A stretch of DNA of 64,000 bases, taken from positions 2,626,501 to 2,690,500 of the forward strand of contig NZ_QTJP01000001.1 of NCBI RefSeq assembly GCF_003391115.1, read 5' to 3'. The notes beneath the pieces are model-generated. The model was not told the DNA's origin, did no database searches, and saw nothing but the letters and a program-made list of their open reading frames with translations. The position numbers and the translations under genes were made by a program. Of this stretch, positions 1-10,222 are shown piece after piece (the first letter of the stretch is position 1; every line of letters begins with the position of its first letter). Origin of the DNA: Sphingomonas crusticola. GTDB lineage: Bacteria > Pseudomonadota > Alphaproteobacteria > Sphingomonadales > Sphingomonadaceae.

Positions 1-981
1 GGGGTGCGATAGGGTCAGGGTCATCACGTCGCCCATCCGGTAGAAGGAGACGAAGGCGAGGACGGGCAGGGTCGCGTAGCCGAACCGCCAGAAAATATCG
101 ACATAGGGCCCGATCGCCAGCGAGCGCCGCGCCGGCGCCTCACGCCCCAGGCGGCGGATGCGCGGCAACGCCAGCGCCAGCCCGACGAACGGGAGCAAGG
201 CGAGCGCGAGCACCGCCGGAGTGACATTGGTCCGGCTGGTCATGCCGGCCTGTGCGGCGACGTTGAGGATGGCCCAGCCGACCGCAGCGGTCGCTGCCAG
301 CGAGGCAAGCAGGATGACCGCGCTCGCCACCAGTCCCGTTCCCAGCGCCGCCCAGCGGCTGCCTTCATGGCCCGCGTCGCGTGCGGTTCCCACCAGGATC
401 GGGAAAGGCAGGAAGGCGGCAAAGGCGATGACGAGATAGGCCCAGGTCCAGTCGAGCTGGCCCGCCACGAACACCGCGCCACTGCCGGCCGCAACCATGG
501 CGCTGCGGTAACCCCATAGATTGGCCGCGACGATCGGCCCTTGCTCCGCCTTGGTCGGCGCCAGCTCGATCCGCCAGCCGTCGGCGGCGACCTCCAGCGT
601 CGTCGTCCAGAAGGCGAGCAGTACCGCGAACAGGGCGGTCAGCGGCAGGCTCCTGTCGCTCGACGTGAACGCCATTGCCGCCATCGACAGGAAGATGCCG
701 AGCTGGGACAGCATGATCCAGCCGCGCCTTTTTCCCCAGAAGCTTCCGAAGCCGGGCACGTCGAAGCGGTCGAGTAACGGCGCCCATACGAACTTGAACG
801 TCGGCAGCAGCGCGACCCAGGCGAAGAAGCCGATGAGCACGATGTCGATGCCATGCCGCGCCAGCCGCAGCGTCAGCACCGCATTGAACATGTAGAAGGG
901 CAGGCCCGCCGAAAAGCCCAGCATCAGGTACAGGGCTAGCCGCCCGGGCGGCGCCTTCGGAGCAATCGTCGCGTCAGCCAA
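1..981 (-). CDS. AmpG-like MFS permease (C-terminus cut by window edge)
   Basis: A minus-strand frame is open from a TTG at 981 (a second TTG lies at 999) to the window edge, 327 codons, so the C-terminal part is missing. The product is hydrophobic, with several membrane helices. Its N-terminal signature, LGFSAGLPFYMF followed by a charged IGFFAWVALLPTFKFVWAP loop and a GKRRGWI motif, resembles AmpG/PAT-type permeases that import muropeptides or act as beta-lactamase induction transducers in the inner membrane. No ATG exists near the N-terminus, so a TTG start is assumed. Substrate is inferred from family only; no ampC/ampR or peptidoglycan gene is visible beside it. Confidence 0.75.
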   Translation of the reverse strand, partial: MADATIAPKAPPGRLALYLMLGFSAGLPFYMFNAVLTLRLARHGIDIVLIGFFAWVALLPTFKFVWAPLLDRFDVPGFGSFWGKRRGWIMLSQLGIFLSMAAMAFTSSDRSLPLTALFAVLLAFWTTTLEVAADGWRIELAPTKAEQGPIVAANLWGYRSAMVAAGSGAVFVAGQLDWTWAYLVIAFAAFLPFPILVGTARDAGHEGSRWAALGTGLVASAVILLASLAATAAVGWAILNVAAQAGMTSRTNVTPAVLALALLPFVGLALALPRIRRLGREAPARRSLAIGPYVDIFWRFGYATLPVLAFVSFYRMGDVMTLTLSHP

Positions 982-1082
982 GACGCCCGCACCGGCCAAA
1001 TCGAAACGTCATCGCCGCCCTTGTCGACGCAACCGCACCGCGCCGTCAACCGATCCGGCGGGCCGAACCGCAATCATGGTCG

Positions 1083-1105
1083 GGGAGGGGGTTTCGCCCC
1101 CTCCC
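1083..1105 (-). terminator. GC hairpin downstream of the TonB receptor gene
   Basis: A perfect 9-bp stem (GGGAGGGGG / CCCCCTCCC) with a 5-base loop lies just after the stop codon of the receptor gene at 1113. No U-tract follows on the minus strand, so it may only protect the 3' end or pause transcription. Confidence 0.4.
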
Positions 1106-1112
1106 GTTCCAC

Positions 1113-4097
1113 TCAGAAATTCACCTCCACGCCGGCGTAGAGCATGCGGCCATAAGTGTCATACGTGTCGGCCACGGTTTGCGTGCCGGGGAAGGTCACG
1201 ATGTTGGTGTCGGGGAAGACGGGCGGCTTCTTGTCGGTGAAATTGTTGATGCCGAAATAGAGCCCGATCCGCCGGTTCGGGCCGACATCATAACGCACCT
1301 GCATATTATGATAGAAGAAGGCCGGGATGCGCGTGGCATCCGGATCGGTGCGATCGTCCACCACCGGGCTGTAATAATTCATGCGGTAATTCAGGGTCAG
1401 ACCGCCGACCGTGTAGGTCGCGGTGGTGAAGATCTTGTTGTGGAAGCCGGAGCCCAGCCGCCCGCAATTATAGCAATCGCTCTGGCCGACCTCTTTCTGC
1501 ACCGGCGCGCCCGGGAAAGGCACCTGCTGCTGCTTGAGCAGGTGATTCCAGAAGACCGACCAGTCGAGCGCACCCGGCAAGCCCAGTCCGGCGAGACTGC
1601 GGCGCGCGTGGAATTCGACGTCGATACCCTCGACCAGGTTGGAACCGGTGTTGAGATTGAGGCCGTTGACCGCGGTCACGAAGCCCTGCGCGTTGCGGAC
1701 GATATTGTTGCAGAACAACGGATCGCCGTTGGCGAAGCACTCGTCGAGCGAGGTCTGCTGGCCGATGAAGCCGATCGCGTCCTTCACCTTGATCCGGTAA
1801 TAATCGACCGTCAGCGACACGTTGGGCACGAAGCTCGGCGTGAACACCACCCCGGCTGTGATCGTATGCGCCGTCTCCTGCTTGAGCGCGATATTGCCGC
1901 CGAGCAGGCCGCTCACGCTCTGGATCTGCGCGGTCGAGTAGGTGAAGCCCTGCGCGGTCTGAGATTGCGCCTGGATGCCGGGGATCGTCCTGCATGCCGC
2001 CGGCAGAGCGACACGCTGGCTCGGATCGACGATCGCGTCGTCGCCAATGCCCTGGCCCTGGTCGCACGGGTCGGTCACCGCCGGGAAGGTCTGGCTCGGC
2101 GGGGTGAACAATTCGCCGATATTGGGCGCGCGCGTCGCCGAGGCATAGACGCCGCGGAAGCGGATATCGCGGCTCGGCGCATATTCGCCACCCAGCTTCC
2201 AGCTCGCGACACTGCCGACGGTCGAATAATCGGCATAGCGGATCGCGCCCTCGACGCTGAGTGATTTGACCCACGGCCGGTCGGCCAGGATCGGCACGAC
2301 CAGTTCGCCGAAGGCCTCCTTGACGTTGAACTTGCCGACGATGTTGGCCAGCTGGTTGCCGAGGCCGATGCCCGCTTGCGTGTACGGATCGAACAATTCG
2401 GAGCTGCTCTCGCGGCGATATTCTACGCCGGCCGCCAGGTTGACCGGCCCGCCCGGCAGGGTGAACAGCGTGCCGGTGATCGACGCGTTGGCGACGTCCT
2501 GCTTGACCACGCCTTTGTAGCGGAACTCGACATGGGCTCCAGCCGTGATGCCGCCCAGGCTCGGGCCCGGATCGGTCTGCAGCCAGTTGGCCGCGGCGGC
2601 GCTGACCGTGTTGAAGCCGAAGATGTTGATCGGCACGCAGCCGGCGGCGCGCTCGACCGGGTCGCTGCACACGATATTGCCGCTGGCATCGCGCGTCGCG
2701 TTCAGCGCCGCGCCGTAATTGGTCGCCAGGGCATTCTGGCTATGGGTGCGGTCGGTCGTCTGGCTATGCTCGTAATAGGCGTCCCAATGCCAGTTTGACC
2801 CGCCGATCGCGCCCTTGAGCCCGGCGACCCCGCGATAATAATCGCGCTTCACGAAGCTGCTGCGGTCGAAAATGTCGTTGGAGCGGCGCCGGAACTGCAA
2901 ATTGGTAACCGGCGTGAACGGCGCATCCGGCGTCGCCGCGGCTGCGCCTGCCGCATTGTACGCCGTCACCGCCGCCAGCAAAGCGGGCGGAATATAGGGG
3001 TTGCTCAGCGGAATTCCGGGATAGGGGCTGCCGTCGGGCTCCGTCACCGGCACCGGCGGGATGTTGCCGGTGGCCAGCGGCTCAAGCCCGTTTGCGGCCT
3101 TGGTGCGGGTATATTCGCCTTCGACATAGGCGGTGGCGAAGCCGCCCAGTTCGATATTGCCGATCAGGGCCGCGCTATACCGTTCCACCGGAAGCGACAG
3201 ATAGCGGTCGTTATTGCGGTTATAGCCATCGACGTTGGCGCCCTCATATTGCTTCAGGCGATTGTTGGCGTCGAACGTATAGGTTGTCGGCCCGCGCAGG
3301 AACAACGTGTCGAAGCTGTACAGGCCCTGCGCCGCGTAGGAACTGCGATTGGGGTTGTCCGTCGCCGAAAAGCTGCGCTCGCGTGAGCGCAGACCATGGT
3401 CCTTGTCGTAACTGAAATTGACGATCAGGTGGCCGGTATCGCCCGCGAAGGATTGGCCGGCGGTGAGGCTGCCGAACTGGCGGGCCGCGTCTCCCTTGTC
3501 GGATAGCGTGCTTTGCGCGCGCAACCGGACGCCGTCGAACCGGTCCTTGAGGATGAAATTGGCAACGCCTGCAATCGCCTCCGAACCATAGACCGCGGAG
3601 GCGCCGCCGGTGACGATTTCGACCCGATCGACGAAGTCGCTCGGGATATTGTTGAGATCGGTCGCCGACGAGCCCGGAAAACCAACCGAGCGCTTGCCGT
3701 TGATCAGGACAAGCGTGCGCTGCGAACCGTGGTTGCGCAGGTTGAGCGTCGCCGTGCCATTGCCGGTGGTTGCGAAATTGGTGTCGGACCGCGACGCATT
3801 CTGCCCCACCGCCGGAAGCTGGGAAATTGCATCCTGGATGTTGGTCGCGCCGCTTTCCTCGATCGCGGCATTGTTGAGTACGGCGGCGGGTACGGTCGAC
3901 TGCAACGTGGTGCGCGCGAGGCGCGATCCGGTCACCACGATCTCCTGTGTGTCGACATTGGCGGTTGGGGCCGCAGGCGGTGTCGCCGACGCGGCATCCT
4001 GTGCGTGGGCCGGCGCCGCGCTGAGCGCAGAGGCGATGGCGAGCAAGGCGGTGCCGGCGTACAGGAAAGCCGGCCGGGCGGCGGGCAGATATGGCAT
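1113..4097 (-). CDS. TonB-dependent outer-membrane receptor
   Basis: The 994-aa protein opens with a signal peptide cleaved near AHAQ (about residue 33), then a TonB box EIVVTGSR (residues ~52-59), a plug domain with NLRNHGSQRTLVLINGKR and GGASAVYGSEAIAGVANFI, and a long beta-barrel ending in aromatic VEVNF, as outer-membrane barrels do. It would use TonB/ExbBD energy to import a large substrate such as a siderophore, oligosaccharide or peptide; nothing in the sequence fixes which. The N-terminus lacks the extra signalling domain of FecA-type transducers. It stands alone in its transcription unit, with a LytTR/LytS pair immediately upstream on the same strand. Confidence 0.93.
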   Translation of the reverse strand: MPYLPAARPAFLYAGTALLAIASALSAAPAHAQDAASATPPAAPTANVDTQEIVVTGSRLARTTLQSTVPAAVLNNAAIEESGATNIQDAISQLPAVGQNASRSDTNFATTGNGTATLNLRNHGSQRTLVLINGKRSVGFPGSSATDLNNIPSDFVDRVEIVTGGASAVYGSEAIAGVANFILKDRFDGVRLRAQSTLSDKGDAARQFGSLTAGQSFAGDTGHLIVNFSYDKDHGLRSRERSFSATDNPNRSSYAAQGLYSFDTLFLRGPTTYTFDANNRLKQYEGANVDGYNRNNDRYLSLPVERYSAALIGNIELGGFATAYVEGEYTRTKAANGLEPLATGNIPPVPVTEPDGSPYPGIPLSNPYIPPALLAAVTAYNAAGAAAATPDAPFTPVTNLQFRRRSNDIFDRSSFVKRDYYRGVAGLKGAIGGSNWHWDAYYEHSQTTDRTHSQNALATNYGAALNATRDASGNIVCSDPVERAAGCVPINIFGFNTVSAAAANWLQTDPGPSLGGITAGAHVEFRYKGVVKQDVANASITGTLFTLPGGPVNLAAGVEYRRESSSELFDPYTQAGIGLGNQLANIVGKFNVKEAFGELVVPILADRPWVKSLSVEGAIRYADYSTVGSVASWKLGGEYAPSRDIRFRGVYASATRAPNIGELFTPPSQTFPAVTDPCDQGQGIGDDAIVDPSQRVALPAACRTIPGIQAQSQTAQGFTYSTAQIQSVSGLLGGNIALKQETAHTITAGVVFTPSFVPNVSLTVDYYRIKVKDAIGFIGQQTSLDECFANGDPLFCNNIVRNAQGFVTAVNGLNLNTGSNLVEGIDVEFHARRSLAGLGLPGALDWSVFWNHLLKQQQVPFPGAPVQKEVGQSDCYNCGRLGSGFHNKIFTTATYTVGGLTLNYRMNYYSPVVDDRTDPDATRIPAFFYHNMQVRYDVGPNRRIGLYFGINNFTDKKPPVFPDTNIVTFPGTQTVADTYDTYGRMLYAGVEVNF

Positions 4098-4291
4098 GGT
4101 TGCAGTCCCTTGTTGGCGTGCCGCGTGTCGACAGATCGACGGGCGCGGAATGGGCTGGGGCTACAAGTATGCGGCGTCCGAACAAACGACGATGTGAATA
4201 CATCATGAAAATCGATCGTCGGCGCGTGAGTTATACAACAGTTGATTTACAAGGATGTGCATCGACCTTGCGAATACCCATCCGGTTCAGT

Positions 4292-5086
4292 TTACGACGG
4301 CGTAAAGCTTTTGTTGGCATGCTTGAGAAGGTCTGCTCGATACAGTCTTCCAAGCGGCACTTCTTCGCCGTGTGTTAGCACCAACGTATAGCCGCCGGCG
4401 GCCTTGCGCCGGATTTTGGCGATCAGGTCGAGTCGCAGGACATACGAACGATGCACGCGCATGAAGCGGCCGGGGTCGAGGCGGGCCGCGATCGATCCGA
4501 TCGACGCGCGGTGCAGGAAGCTCTGGCTGCCGATGAAGAGGCGGACATATTCTCCTTCCGCGCGCACCAGTTCGACCTCGTCGAGATCGACCCGCACCCG
4601 CTCCGCGCGGCGGTGCACCCAGATCTCATTGGCCGGGGTGCCGATCTCGCGCCCCTCGGCTCGCAACGTGTCGAGCTGGTCGGCCAGTTCGCTCAGCCGG
4701 CGTCGCGCGTCGCGCTGATCGCGGACGTCGCGCAACCGGCCGACCGCGGTCTCCAGGCGGGAAAAGCGGACCGGCTTGATCAGGAAGTCGATCGCGCCCG
4801 TGTCGAACGCATGCGCCGCGAACTGTGGGAAGGCGGTGACGAACACGATCAGCGGCGGTGTAGCCGCGCCAGGGTTGGCTGCCAGTGCCTCCACCACGTC
4901 AAAACCGTCGAGCGCCGGCATTTCGATATCCAGGAAGATCGCATCCGGAGAGGTGCGGGCTACCAGGGCGAGAGCGTCGCGCCCGTTCTGCGCGGTGCCT
5001 TCGACACGAATGCCGTCGATGCGCCCCAGCATCCTCACCAGCCGCTCGACCGCAAGCAGCTCGTCGTCGCATACCGCCACCCTCAT
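4292..5086 (-). CDS. LytTR-family response regulator
   Basis: A 264-aa regulator: receiver domain with acidic pocket CDDE (residues 6-9), phospho-acceptor Asp53 in FLDIEMP, and Lys104 in FLIKP. A LytTR DNA-binding domain follows (about 150-255) with RAEGEYVRLF and FMRVHRSYVLRL. The ATG at 5086 overlaps the histidine-kinase stop (ATGA), so the two are translationally coupled; an upstream in-frame ATG at 5164 lies deep inside the kinase gene and is less likely. LytTR regulators bind spaced direct repeats near promoters. The closest downstream target is the TonB receptor gene, which is inference from position. Confidence 0.93.
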   Translation of the reverse strand: MRVAVCDDELLAVERLVRMLGRIDGIRVEGTAQNGRDALALVARTSPDAIFLDIEMPALDGFDVVEALAANPGAATPPLIVFVTAFPQFAAHAFDTGAIDFLIKPVRFSRLETAVGRLRDVRDQRDARRRLSELADQLDTLRAEGREIGTPANEIWVHRRAERVRVDLDEVELVRAEGEYVRLFIGSQSFLHRASIGSIAARLDPGRFMRVHRSYVLRLDLIAKIRRKAAGGYTLVLTHGEEVPLGRLYRADLLKHANKSFTPS

Positions 5087-6186
5087 GGCACCGCTCCGCC
5101 CGTCGCGGGCATGAGCAAGCGGACGTAGAAGCCGTCGGCATCCGATACGGCCAGGCAGCGGCATGCGCCGGGGTAACGCATCGTCAGCCGCTCATCGACG
5201 TTGGCGAGTCCGATCCCGGGCGGCCCCCGCATCTGGCCGGCGGCATCGCCGAAACTGTTGCGGATGACGAGTTCCAGGTTTTTACCGACCTGGCGGGCGA
5301 CGATCCGAAGCTCGATCGGCGTGGTGCTCTTGCGCACCGCGTGCTTGATCACGTTTTCGATCAGCGGCTGCGTGATCAGGCTCGGCACGAGCAGGGCGCG
5401 CAATTCGTCGGGCACATCGACTTCCACCAGCAGGCGTTTGGGGAAGCGCGCAGCCTCGATGCTGAGATAGAGCTGCTGCAGCTCCAGCTCACGCCACAAG
5501 GGAATGTCGTCCTCGGGATTGAGCAACAATGTCGTGTGCAGGAAATCCGACAGGTTTTCGACCATCGCTTCGGCCTCGGCGGTCTCCCTGCGACCGACGA
5601 GGGAAGCAATCGAATTGAGGGTGTTGAACATGAAGTGCGGATTGATCTGGTACCGCAGCGCCTTGATCTGCGCCGATTGCGCAACCGCCCGCAGCAGCGC
5701 CAGCCGGCGGTCGCGTTCACGCAGGTCGGCATTGTAATAGATGACCAGCAGCAGCGCTGCTATCGCGCCATAGGTCCAGAACCAGACGGTCGTCGCCGCA
5801 AGATAAGAGGCGATACTGGCCCGCTTCATCGATTCTTCCGGCATAAGGATCGAGAACAGGCCGAAATTGGCGAGCGCGTGGAGGAGCGACCCGGCCACCG
5901 CCGTTATCCCGGCCATGGTGATGCGCAGCCCGAGCGGTGTCTCGCGCAGCTTGCGCAACAGCAACGCCATACCGATCGACAACAAGATGCCGATCGTCGT
6001 CACGCAGGCGCGCGCGGCCAATTCGGACCAGGTCATTACCGGCATGCCGGCCGCCTTCTCCGCCGCGGCCATCTGGGCGGTCAGCAATGCGAACTGCGTC
6101 ATCCAGGCCAGCAAGATCGCGAGTATGGCAATCCGGTTCGGGGACAGCCCGCCATTGCTCTCCTGCCCCAGTTCGATCTGCGCCAT
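5083..6186 (-). CDS. LytS/YehU-type sensor histidine kinase
   Basis: The 367-aa protein has four or five predicted membrane helices in residues 20-150, then the His_kinase (LytS-type) domain with the phospho-acceptor histidine in YQINPHFMFNTLNSI and a C-terminal ATPase region containing PLIENVIKHAV (N box) and GIGLANVDERL (G box). No PAS, GAF or HAMP domain is visible, so the membrane segment itself may sense the signal. It is the first gene of a two-gene operon with the LytTR regulator, overlapping by four bases. Confidence 0.93.
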   Translation of the reverse strand: MAQIELGQESNGGLSPNRIAILAILLAWMTQFALLTAQMAAAEKAAGMPVMTWSELAARACVTTIGILLSIGMALLLRKLRETPLGLRITMAGITAVAGSLLHALANFGLFSILMPEESMKRASIASYLAATTVWFWTYGAIAALLLVIYYNADLRERDRRLALLRAVAQSAQIKALRYQINPHFMFNTLNSIASLVGRRETAEAEAMVENLSDFLHTTLLLNPEDDIPLWRELELQQLYLSIEAARFPKRLLVEVDVPDELRALLVPSLITQPLIENVIKHAVRKSTTPIELRIVARQVGKNLELVIRNSFGDAAGQMRGPPGIGLANVDERLTMRYPGACRCLAVSDADGFYVRLLMPATGGAVP

Positions 6187-6358
6187 ACCCCTTGCTACGG
6201 GCTATCCCCGTCTCGCGTAAACAGCGCGCCGTGCCGTTGGTGGGCGGCGCATGGCCGTTGGTGAGGTGGAGCGTCACGCTTCGTCGCTTGGCGCGCAAGG
6301 CAGGGGTGTTCACGGCATCGTGCATCTATCGGCGCGCGCTTGACGATATTCTCCGCGC

Positions 6359-7036
6359 ATGACCCAGGGCCGACCCGACGACGGACAATATGGCGCACGA
6401 CGGCGCGCGCTTGCGGCAGCACGGGAAGTGCTGCGCGACCAGGCTTATGGCAGCTTCTCGGTCGAGCGCGTGGCACGCCTTGCCGGCCTCAGCCGCCGCA
6501 CCTTGTACAATCAGTTCGAGGATCGGGCCGAACTGTATCGCATCGTCCGTCTCGAGCTGGTCGTGGAAGTGGAAACGGTGCTGCCGCGCGAAATCAACCG
6601 CAATTTGCCGCTGCGGGAGGCGATGGAGCAATTCGTTCGTGAAGCCTGGCTGGCCCTATCCGGCGAAGCCCACCTCCAGTTGCGCGGGGCGGTGGCGCGT
6701 GACGGGGCCGACCTGCCGTGGCTTTCCGAAATGTACCGCCAGCGCGTGGTGCTGCCGCTCGAATGGGCGATCGAGCGGTGCCTCGTGCGGCAGATTCATG
6801 ACCATGGGCTGGCGATTGACGAGCCGTCCGCCCATGCGGAGCGGCTCGCCGCGATGGTGATGGTTGCGGTGACGCAGCCCTCGGCATTCCATCCGCACGA
6901 GATCGTAGCGATCTTTCTCGGCCGCCTCGCGGCGGGCGCCGCACCTTTCGAGGCTGACCATCACCGCGCCGGCTTTTTCGCGGCTCGGCCGGACGCGCCG
7001 AGGCGCGCCCCGCCGGAGTTCAAAGTTTCGCGGTAA
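6359..7036 (+). CDS. TetR/AcrR-family transcriptional regulator
   Basis: A 225-aa protein with an N-terminal helix-turn-helix, FSVERVARLAGLSRRTLYNQF (about residues 33-53), typical of TetR regulators, and a helical ligand domain behind it. Family members usually repress a nearby gene and release it on binding a small molecule. It is divergent from the histidine kinase gene and convergent with etfA, overlapping the etfA stop by 17 bases. No obvious target is adjacent on its own strand, so its regulon is unknown. Confidence 0.88.
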   Translation: MTQGRPDDGQYGARRRALAAAREVLRDQAYGSFSVERVARLAGLSRRTLYNQFEDRAELYRIVRLELVVEVETVLPREINRNLPLREAMEQFVREAWLALSGEAHLQLRGAVARDGADLPWLSEMYRQRVVLPLEWAIERCLVRQIHDHGLAIDEPSAHAERLAAMVMVAVTQPSAFHPHEIVAIFLGRLAAGAAPFEADHHRAGFFAARPDAPRRAPPEFKVSR

Positions 7037-7955
7037 GGTCCGGGATGATCTGAAACAGGTCGCCGACGAGGCCGAGGTCAGCGACCTGGAAGATCGGCGC
7101 GTCCTCATCCTTGTTGATCGCGACGATGACCTTGCTGTCCTTCATGCCGGCAAGATGCTGGATCGCACCGGAAATGCCGACCGCGACATAGACTTCGGGT
7201 GCCACGATCTTGCCGGTCTGGCCAACCTGATAGTCGTTGGGTGCGTAGCCCGCATCCACCGCTGCGCGGCTGGCGCCGACCGCGGCATGGAGCTTGTCTG
7301 CCAACGGATCGATCAAGGCGTGGAACTGCTCGGACGAACCGAGCGCCCGGCCGCCGGAAACTACGACACGCGCGGAGGTCAGCTCTGGCCGCTCCGACTT
7401 GCTGGTCTCGCGACCGACGAAGCTGGACAGGCCCGCATCGCCGGTGCCGGCGACCGGCTCCACGGTGCCGTTACCGCCACTCGCCGCGGCCTTGGCGAAG
7501 GCGGTGCCGCGCACGGTCAGCACCTTCTTGGCGTCAGACGATTGCACCGTGGCGACCGCATTGCCGGCATAGATCGGGCGTGTGAACGTATCCGGCCCCT
7601 CGATCGAGAGAACGTCGGAGACCTGCATGACGTCGAGCAAGGCCGCGACGCGCGGCGCGATATTCTTGCCTTCGGACGTCGCGTTGCACAGCAGCGCCTC
7701 GTAATTGCCCATCAGCGACACGAGCAACGGCGCGACATTCTCCGCCAGCGCCTGCGCATAGGCGGGATCGCTCGCGAGCAGCACCTTGGCAACGCCTTCG
7801 ACCTTCGCCGCGGCATCCGCCGCCTGCTGGGCCTGGCCGCCTTCGCCGGCGACAAGTGCATGGACTTCGCCAAGCTGCGCTGCAGCGGTGATGGTCGAAA
7901 GGCTCGCATCCTTGAGCGCGCCCTCGGCATGCTCGATCAATACCAGCACGCTCAT
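7020..7955 (-). CDS. etfA: Electron transfer flavoprotein alpha subunit
   Basis: A 311-aa EtfA/FixB protein. The C-terminal FAD-binding half carries the family signature [19 protein letters not shown] followed by [16 protein letters not shown] (about 245-295). With EtfB it forms the soluble heterodimer that takes electrons from acyl-CoA and other flavin dehydrogenases to ETF:ubiquinone oxidoreductase, which is not in this window. Its ATG overlaps the etfB stop (ATGA at 7952-7955), showing an etfB-etfA operon. Confidence 0.97.
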   Translation of the reverse strand: MSVLVLIEHAEGALKDASLSTITAAAQLGEVHALVAGEGGQAQQAADAAAKVEGVAKVLLASDPAYAQALAENVAPLLVSLMGNYEALLCNATSEGKNIAPRVAALLDVMQVSDVLSIEGPDTFTRPIYAGNAVATVQSSDAKKVLTVRGTAFAKAAASGGNGTVEPVAGTGDAGLSSFVGRETSKSERPELTSARVVVSGGRALGSSEQFHALIDPLADKLHAAVGASRAAVDAGYAPNDYQVGQTGKIVAPEVYVAVGISGAIQHLAGMKDSKVIVAINKDEDAPIFQVADLGLVGDLFQIIPDLTAKL

Positions 7956-8701
7956 TGTGCGATCCCCATATCCTTGAGCTTGCCGACCAGCGCATCGACG
8001 TTGTCGAGCTTGACGCCCGCCTGACGCTTGGAAGGCTCGACCACCTTAAGCGTGGTCAGGCGAGGCGCGATGTCGACGCCATAATCCTCAGGCGTCTTCT
8101 GTGCCATCGGCTTCGTCTTGGCCTTCATGATATTGGGCAGGCTCGCATAACGCGGCTCGTTGAGACGCAGGTCGGTCGTCACGATCGCGGGCATCGCCAG
8201 GCTGACCGTCTCCAGCCCGCCGTCGACTTCGCGCGTCACCTCGACCCGGTCGCCGCTGACTTCGACCTTGGAGGCGAACGTGCCCTGCGGCCGCCCGCTC
8301 AGCGCCGCCAGCATCTGTCCCGTCTGGTTGCAATCGTCGTCGATCGCCTGCTTGCCCAGCATGACGATGCCGGGCTGCTCTTCGTCCATTACCGCCTTCA
8401 GCAGCTTGGCGACCCCCAGCGGCTCGACCTCGGCGTCGGTCATGATCAAAATGGCGCGGTCAGCACCCATTGCCAGTGCGGTCCGCAGCGTGTCCTGCGC
8501 CTTTTGCGGCCCGACGGAGACGGCCACGACCTCGGTCGCGGCGCCCTTCTCGCGCAGTCTGATCGCCTCTTCCACCGCGATCTCGTCGAACGGGTTCATC
8601 GACATCTTGACGTTGGCGAGATCGACGCCGCTGCCGTCCATCTTGACGCGCGGCTTCACGTTATAGTCGATCACCCGCTTGACGGGGACGAGGACCTTCA
8701 C
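7952..8701 (-). CDS. etfB: Electron transfer flavoprotein beta subunit
   Basis: A 249-aa EtfB/FixA protein beginning [19 protein letters not shown] from a GTG codon behind a GGAGAAAAG ribosome site. It shows the [16 protein letters not shown] and MGADRAILI segments and the AMP-binding region around [18 protein letters not shown] typical of group I ETFs. It is the first gene of the etfBA operon and partners with EtfA. Confidence 0.97.
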   Translation of the reverse strand: MKVLVPVKRVIDYNVKPRVKMDGSGVDLANVKMSMNPFDEIAVEEAIRLREKGAATEVVAVSVGPQKAQDTLRTALAMGADRAILIMTDAEVEPLGVAKLLKAVMDEEQPGIVMLGKQAIDDDCNQTGQMLAALSGRPQGTFASKVEVSGDRVEVTREVDGGLETVSLAMPAIVTTDLRLNEPRYASLPNIMKAKTKPMAQKTPEDYGVDIAPRLTTLKVVEPSKRQAGVKLDNVDALVGKLKDMGIAQ

Positions 8702-8814
8702 ATCTTTTCTCCACAGCCAGTGCGGGTCAACGCCCGCCGGTCAGCACGGGTCCGTTAGCAGCAGCTTGACGTATAGGTAAAGCTGCTACACGTCTTTCAT
8801 CGATCACCTACCCC

Positions 8815-8929
8815 GCTCATCCTGAGTAGCCACCTGAGTCTATCGAAGTGGCGTATCGAAGGACGCTGCTTCGATACGAGCCTTCGCTACGGCGCCCAAG
8901 CGCCTACTCAGTCTCTACGCAGCATGAGC
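8815..8929. repeat. Intergenic inverted repeat between etfB and sucC
   Basis: Outer arms GCTCAT...ATGAGC and CTGAGTAG...CTACTCAG enclose an inner perfect 9-bp inverted repeat GTATCGAAG (8853-8861) / CTTCGATAC (8869-8877). This is a REP-like element. The rest of the 8702-8945 gap, which lies upstream of etfB and downstream of sucC, shows nothing else clear. Confidence 0.6.
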
Positions 8930-8945
8930 GGAAGGAGGATTGGCC

Positions 8946-10145
8946 TCAGGCGGCCTGCTTCACCTGCGCCACGATCTTCTTCGCCGCGTCGCCCAGATCG
9001 TCCGCCGCCACGATCGGCAGGCCCGAATTGGCCAGGATTTCCTTGCCCTGCTGGACGTTGGTGCCTTCCAACCGGACAACCAGCGGCACCGACAGATTCA
9101 CTTCCTTGGCGGCGGCGACAATGCCCTCGGCGATGATGTCGCAGCGCATGATCCCGCCGAAGATGTTGACGAGGATGCCCTTCACCGCCGGGTCGGACAG
9201 GATCAGCTTGAATGCCGCCGTCACCTTCTCCTTGGAAGCGCCGCCGCCGACGTCGAGGAAGTTTGCGGGGAAGGCGCCGTTGAGCTTGATGATGTCCATC
9301 GTCGCCATGGCGAGGCCGGCGCCGTTCACCATGCAGCCGATATTACCGTCCAGCTTGATGTAGGCGAGGTCGTACTTGGATGCCTCGACTTCGGCCGGAT
9401 CCTCTTCGGTCTCATCGCGCAGCGCGAGGATGTCGGGGTGACGATACAGGCTATTCGAATCGAACGAGACCTTGGCGTCGAGCACGAGCAATTTGCCGTC
9501 GGTGGTCTCGACCAGCGGGTTCACCTCCAGCATCGCCATGTCGGTGCTGACGAAGGCGTCGTAGAGCTGGCCGGCCAGCTTGACCGCCTGCTTGTTGAGA
9601 TCGCCCTTGAGCTTGAGCGCGAACGCAACGGCGCGGCCATGATGCGGCTGGAAGCCCTCGGCCGGGTCGATGATGATCGTGCGGATCTTCTCGGGCGTCT
9701 CATGCGCAACCGTCTCGATGTCCATGCCGCCTTCGGTCGATACGACCAGCGCGATACGGCCGGTCGAACGATCGACCAGCATCGAGAGATAATATTCCTT
9801 CGCGATGTCGGCGCCGTCGGTGATGTAGAGGCGGTTGACCTGCTTGCCGGCATCGCCGGTCTGGATCGTCACCAAAGTATTGCCGAGCATGTCGGTCGCG
9901 TTGGCCCGTACCTCGTCCAGCGTCTTGGACAGGCGCACGCCGCCCTTGGCGTCCGCGCCCAATTCCTTGAACTTGCCCTTGCCGCGTCCGCCGGCATGGA
10001 TCTGCGCCTTAACGACATAAAGCGGCCCAGGGAGCTTGCCGGCGGCCGCGACCGCCTCGTCGACGCTCATCGCGGCGAAGCCCAAGGGGATGGCGACGCC
10101 GAACTTCGCAAGCAGTTCCTTGGCCTGATATTCGTGGATGTTCAT
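8946..10145 (-). CDS. sucC: Succinate--CoA ligase (ADP-forming) beta subunit
   Basis: A 399-aa protein of normal SucC length beginning [17 protein letters not shown], with the ATP-grasp domain ([16 protein letters not shown]) and the C-terminal CoA-ligase domain with the [10 protein letters not shown] loop. It catalyses the TCA step succinyl-CoA + ADP + Pi to succinate + ATP + CoA together with SucD. sucD does not follow downstream, where etfBA lies; it must be elsewhere, which is unusual since sucCD are commonly adjacent. Confidence 0.97.
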   Translation of the reverse strand: MNIHEYQAKELLAKFGVAIPLGFAAMSVDEAVAAAGKLPGPLYVVKAQIHAGGRGKGKFKELGADAKGGVRLSKTLDEVRANATDMLGNTLVTIQTGDAGKQVNRLYITDGADIAKEYYLSMLVDRSTGRIALVVSTEGGMDIETVAHETPEKIRTIIIDPAEGFQPHHGRAVAFALKLKGDLNKQAVKLAGQLYDAFVSTDMAMLEVNPLVETTDGKLLVLDAKVSFDSNSLYRHPDILALRDETEEDPAEVEASKYDLAYIKLDGNIGCMVNGAGLAMATMDIIKLNGAFPANFLDVGGGASKEKVTAAFKLILSDPAVKGILVNIFGGIMRCDIIAEGIVAAAKEVNLSVPLVVRLEGTNVQQGKEILANSGLPIVAADDLGDAAKKIVAQVKQAA

Positions 10146-10222
10146 GGGTGGGCGATTCCTGTGCGGACTCGGGGGAGAGGAATGCGGCGTCCTCTACACA
10201 GCGAAGTCCGCAAGGCAAAGGC

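Noticed and set aside
6340-6358. TTGACG as a -35 for the TetR gene
   Set aside because: Only 13 bases separate it from the start codon, leaving no room for a -10 and a start site upstream of the ATG.
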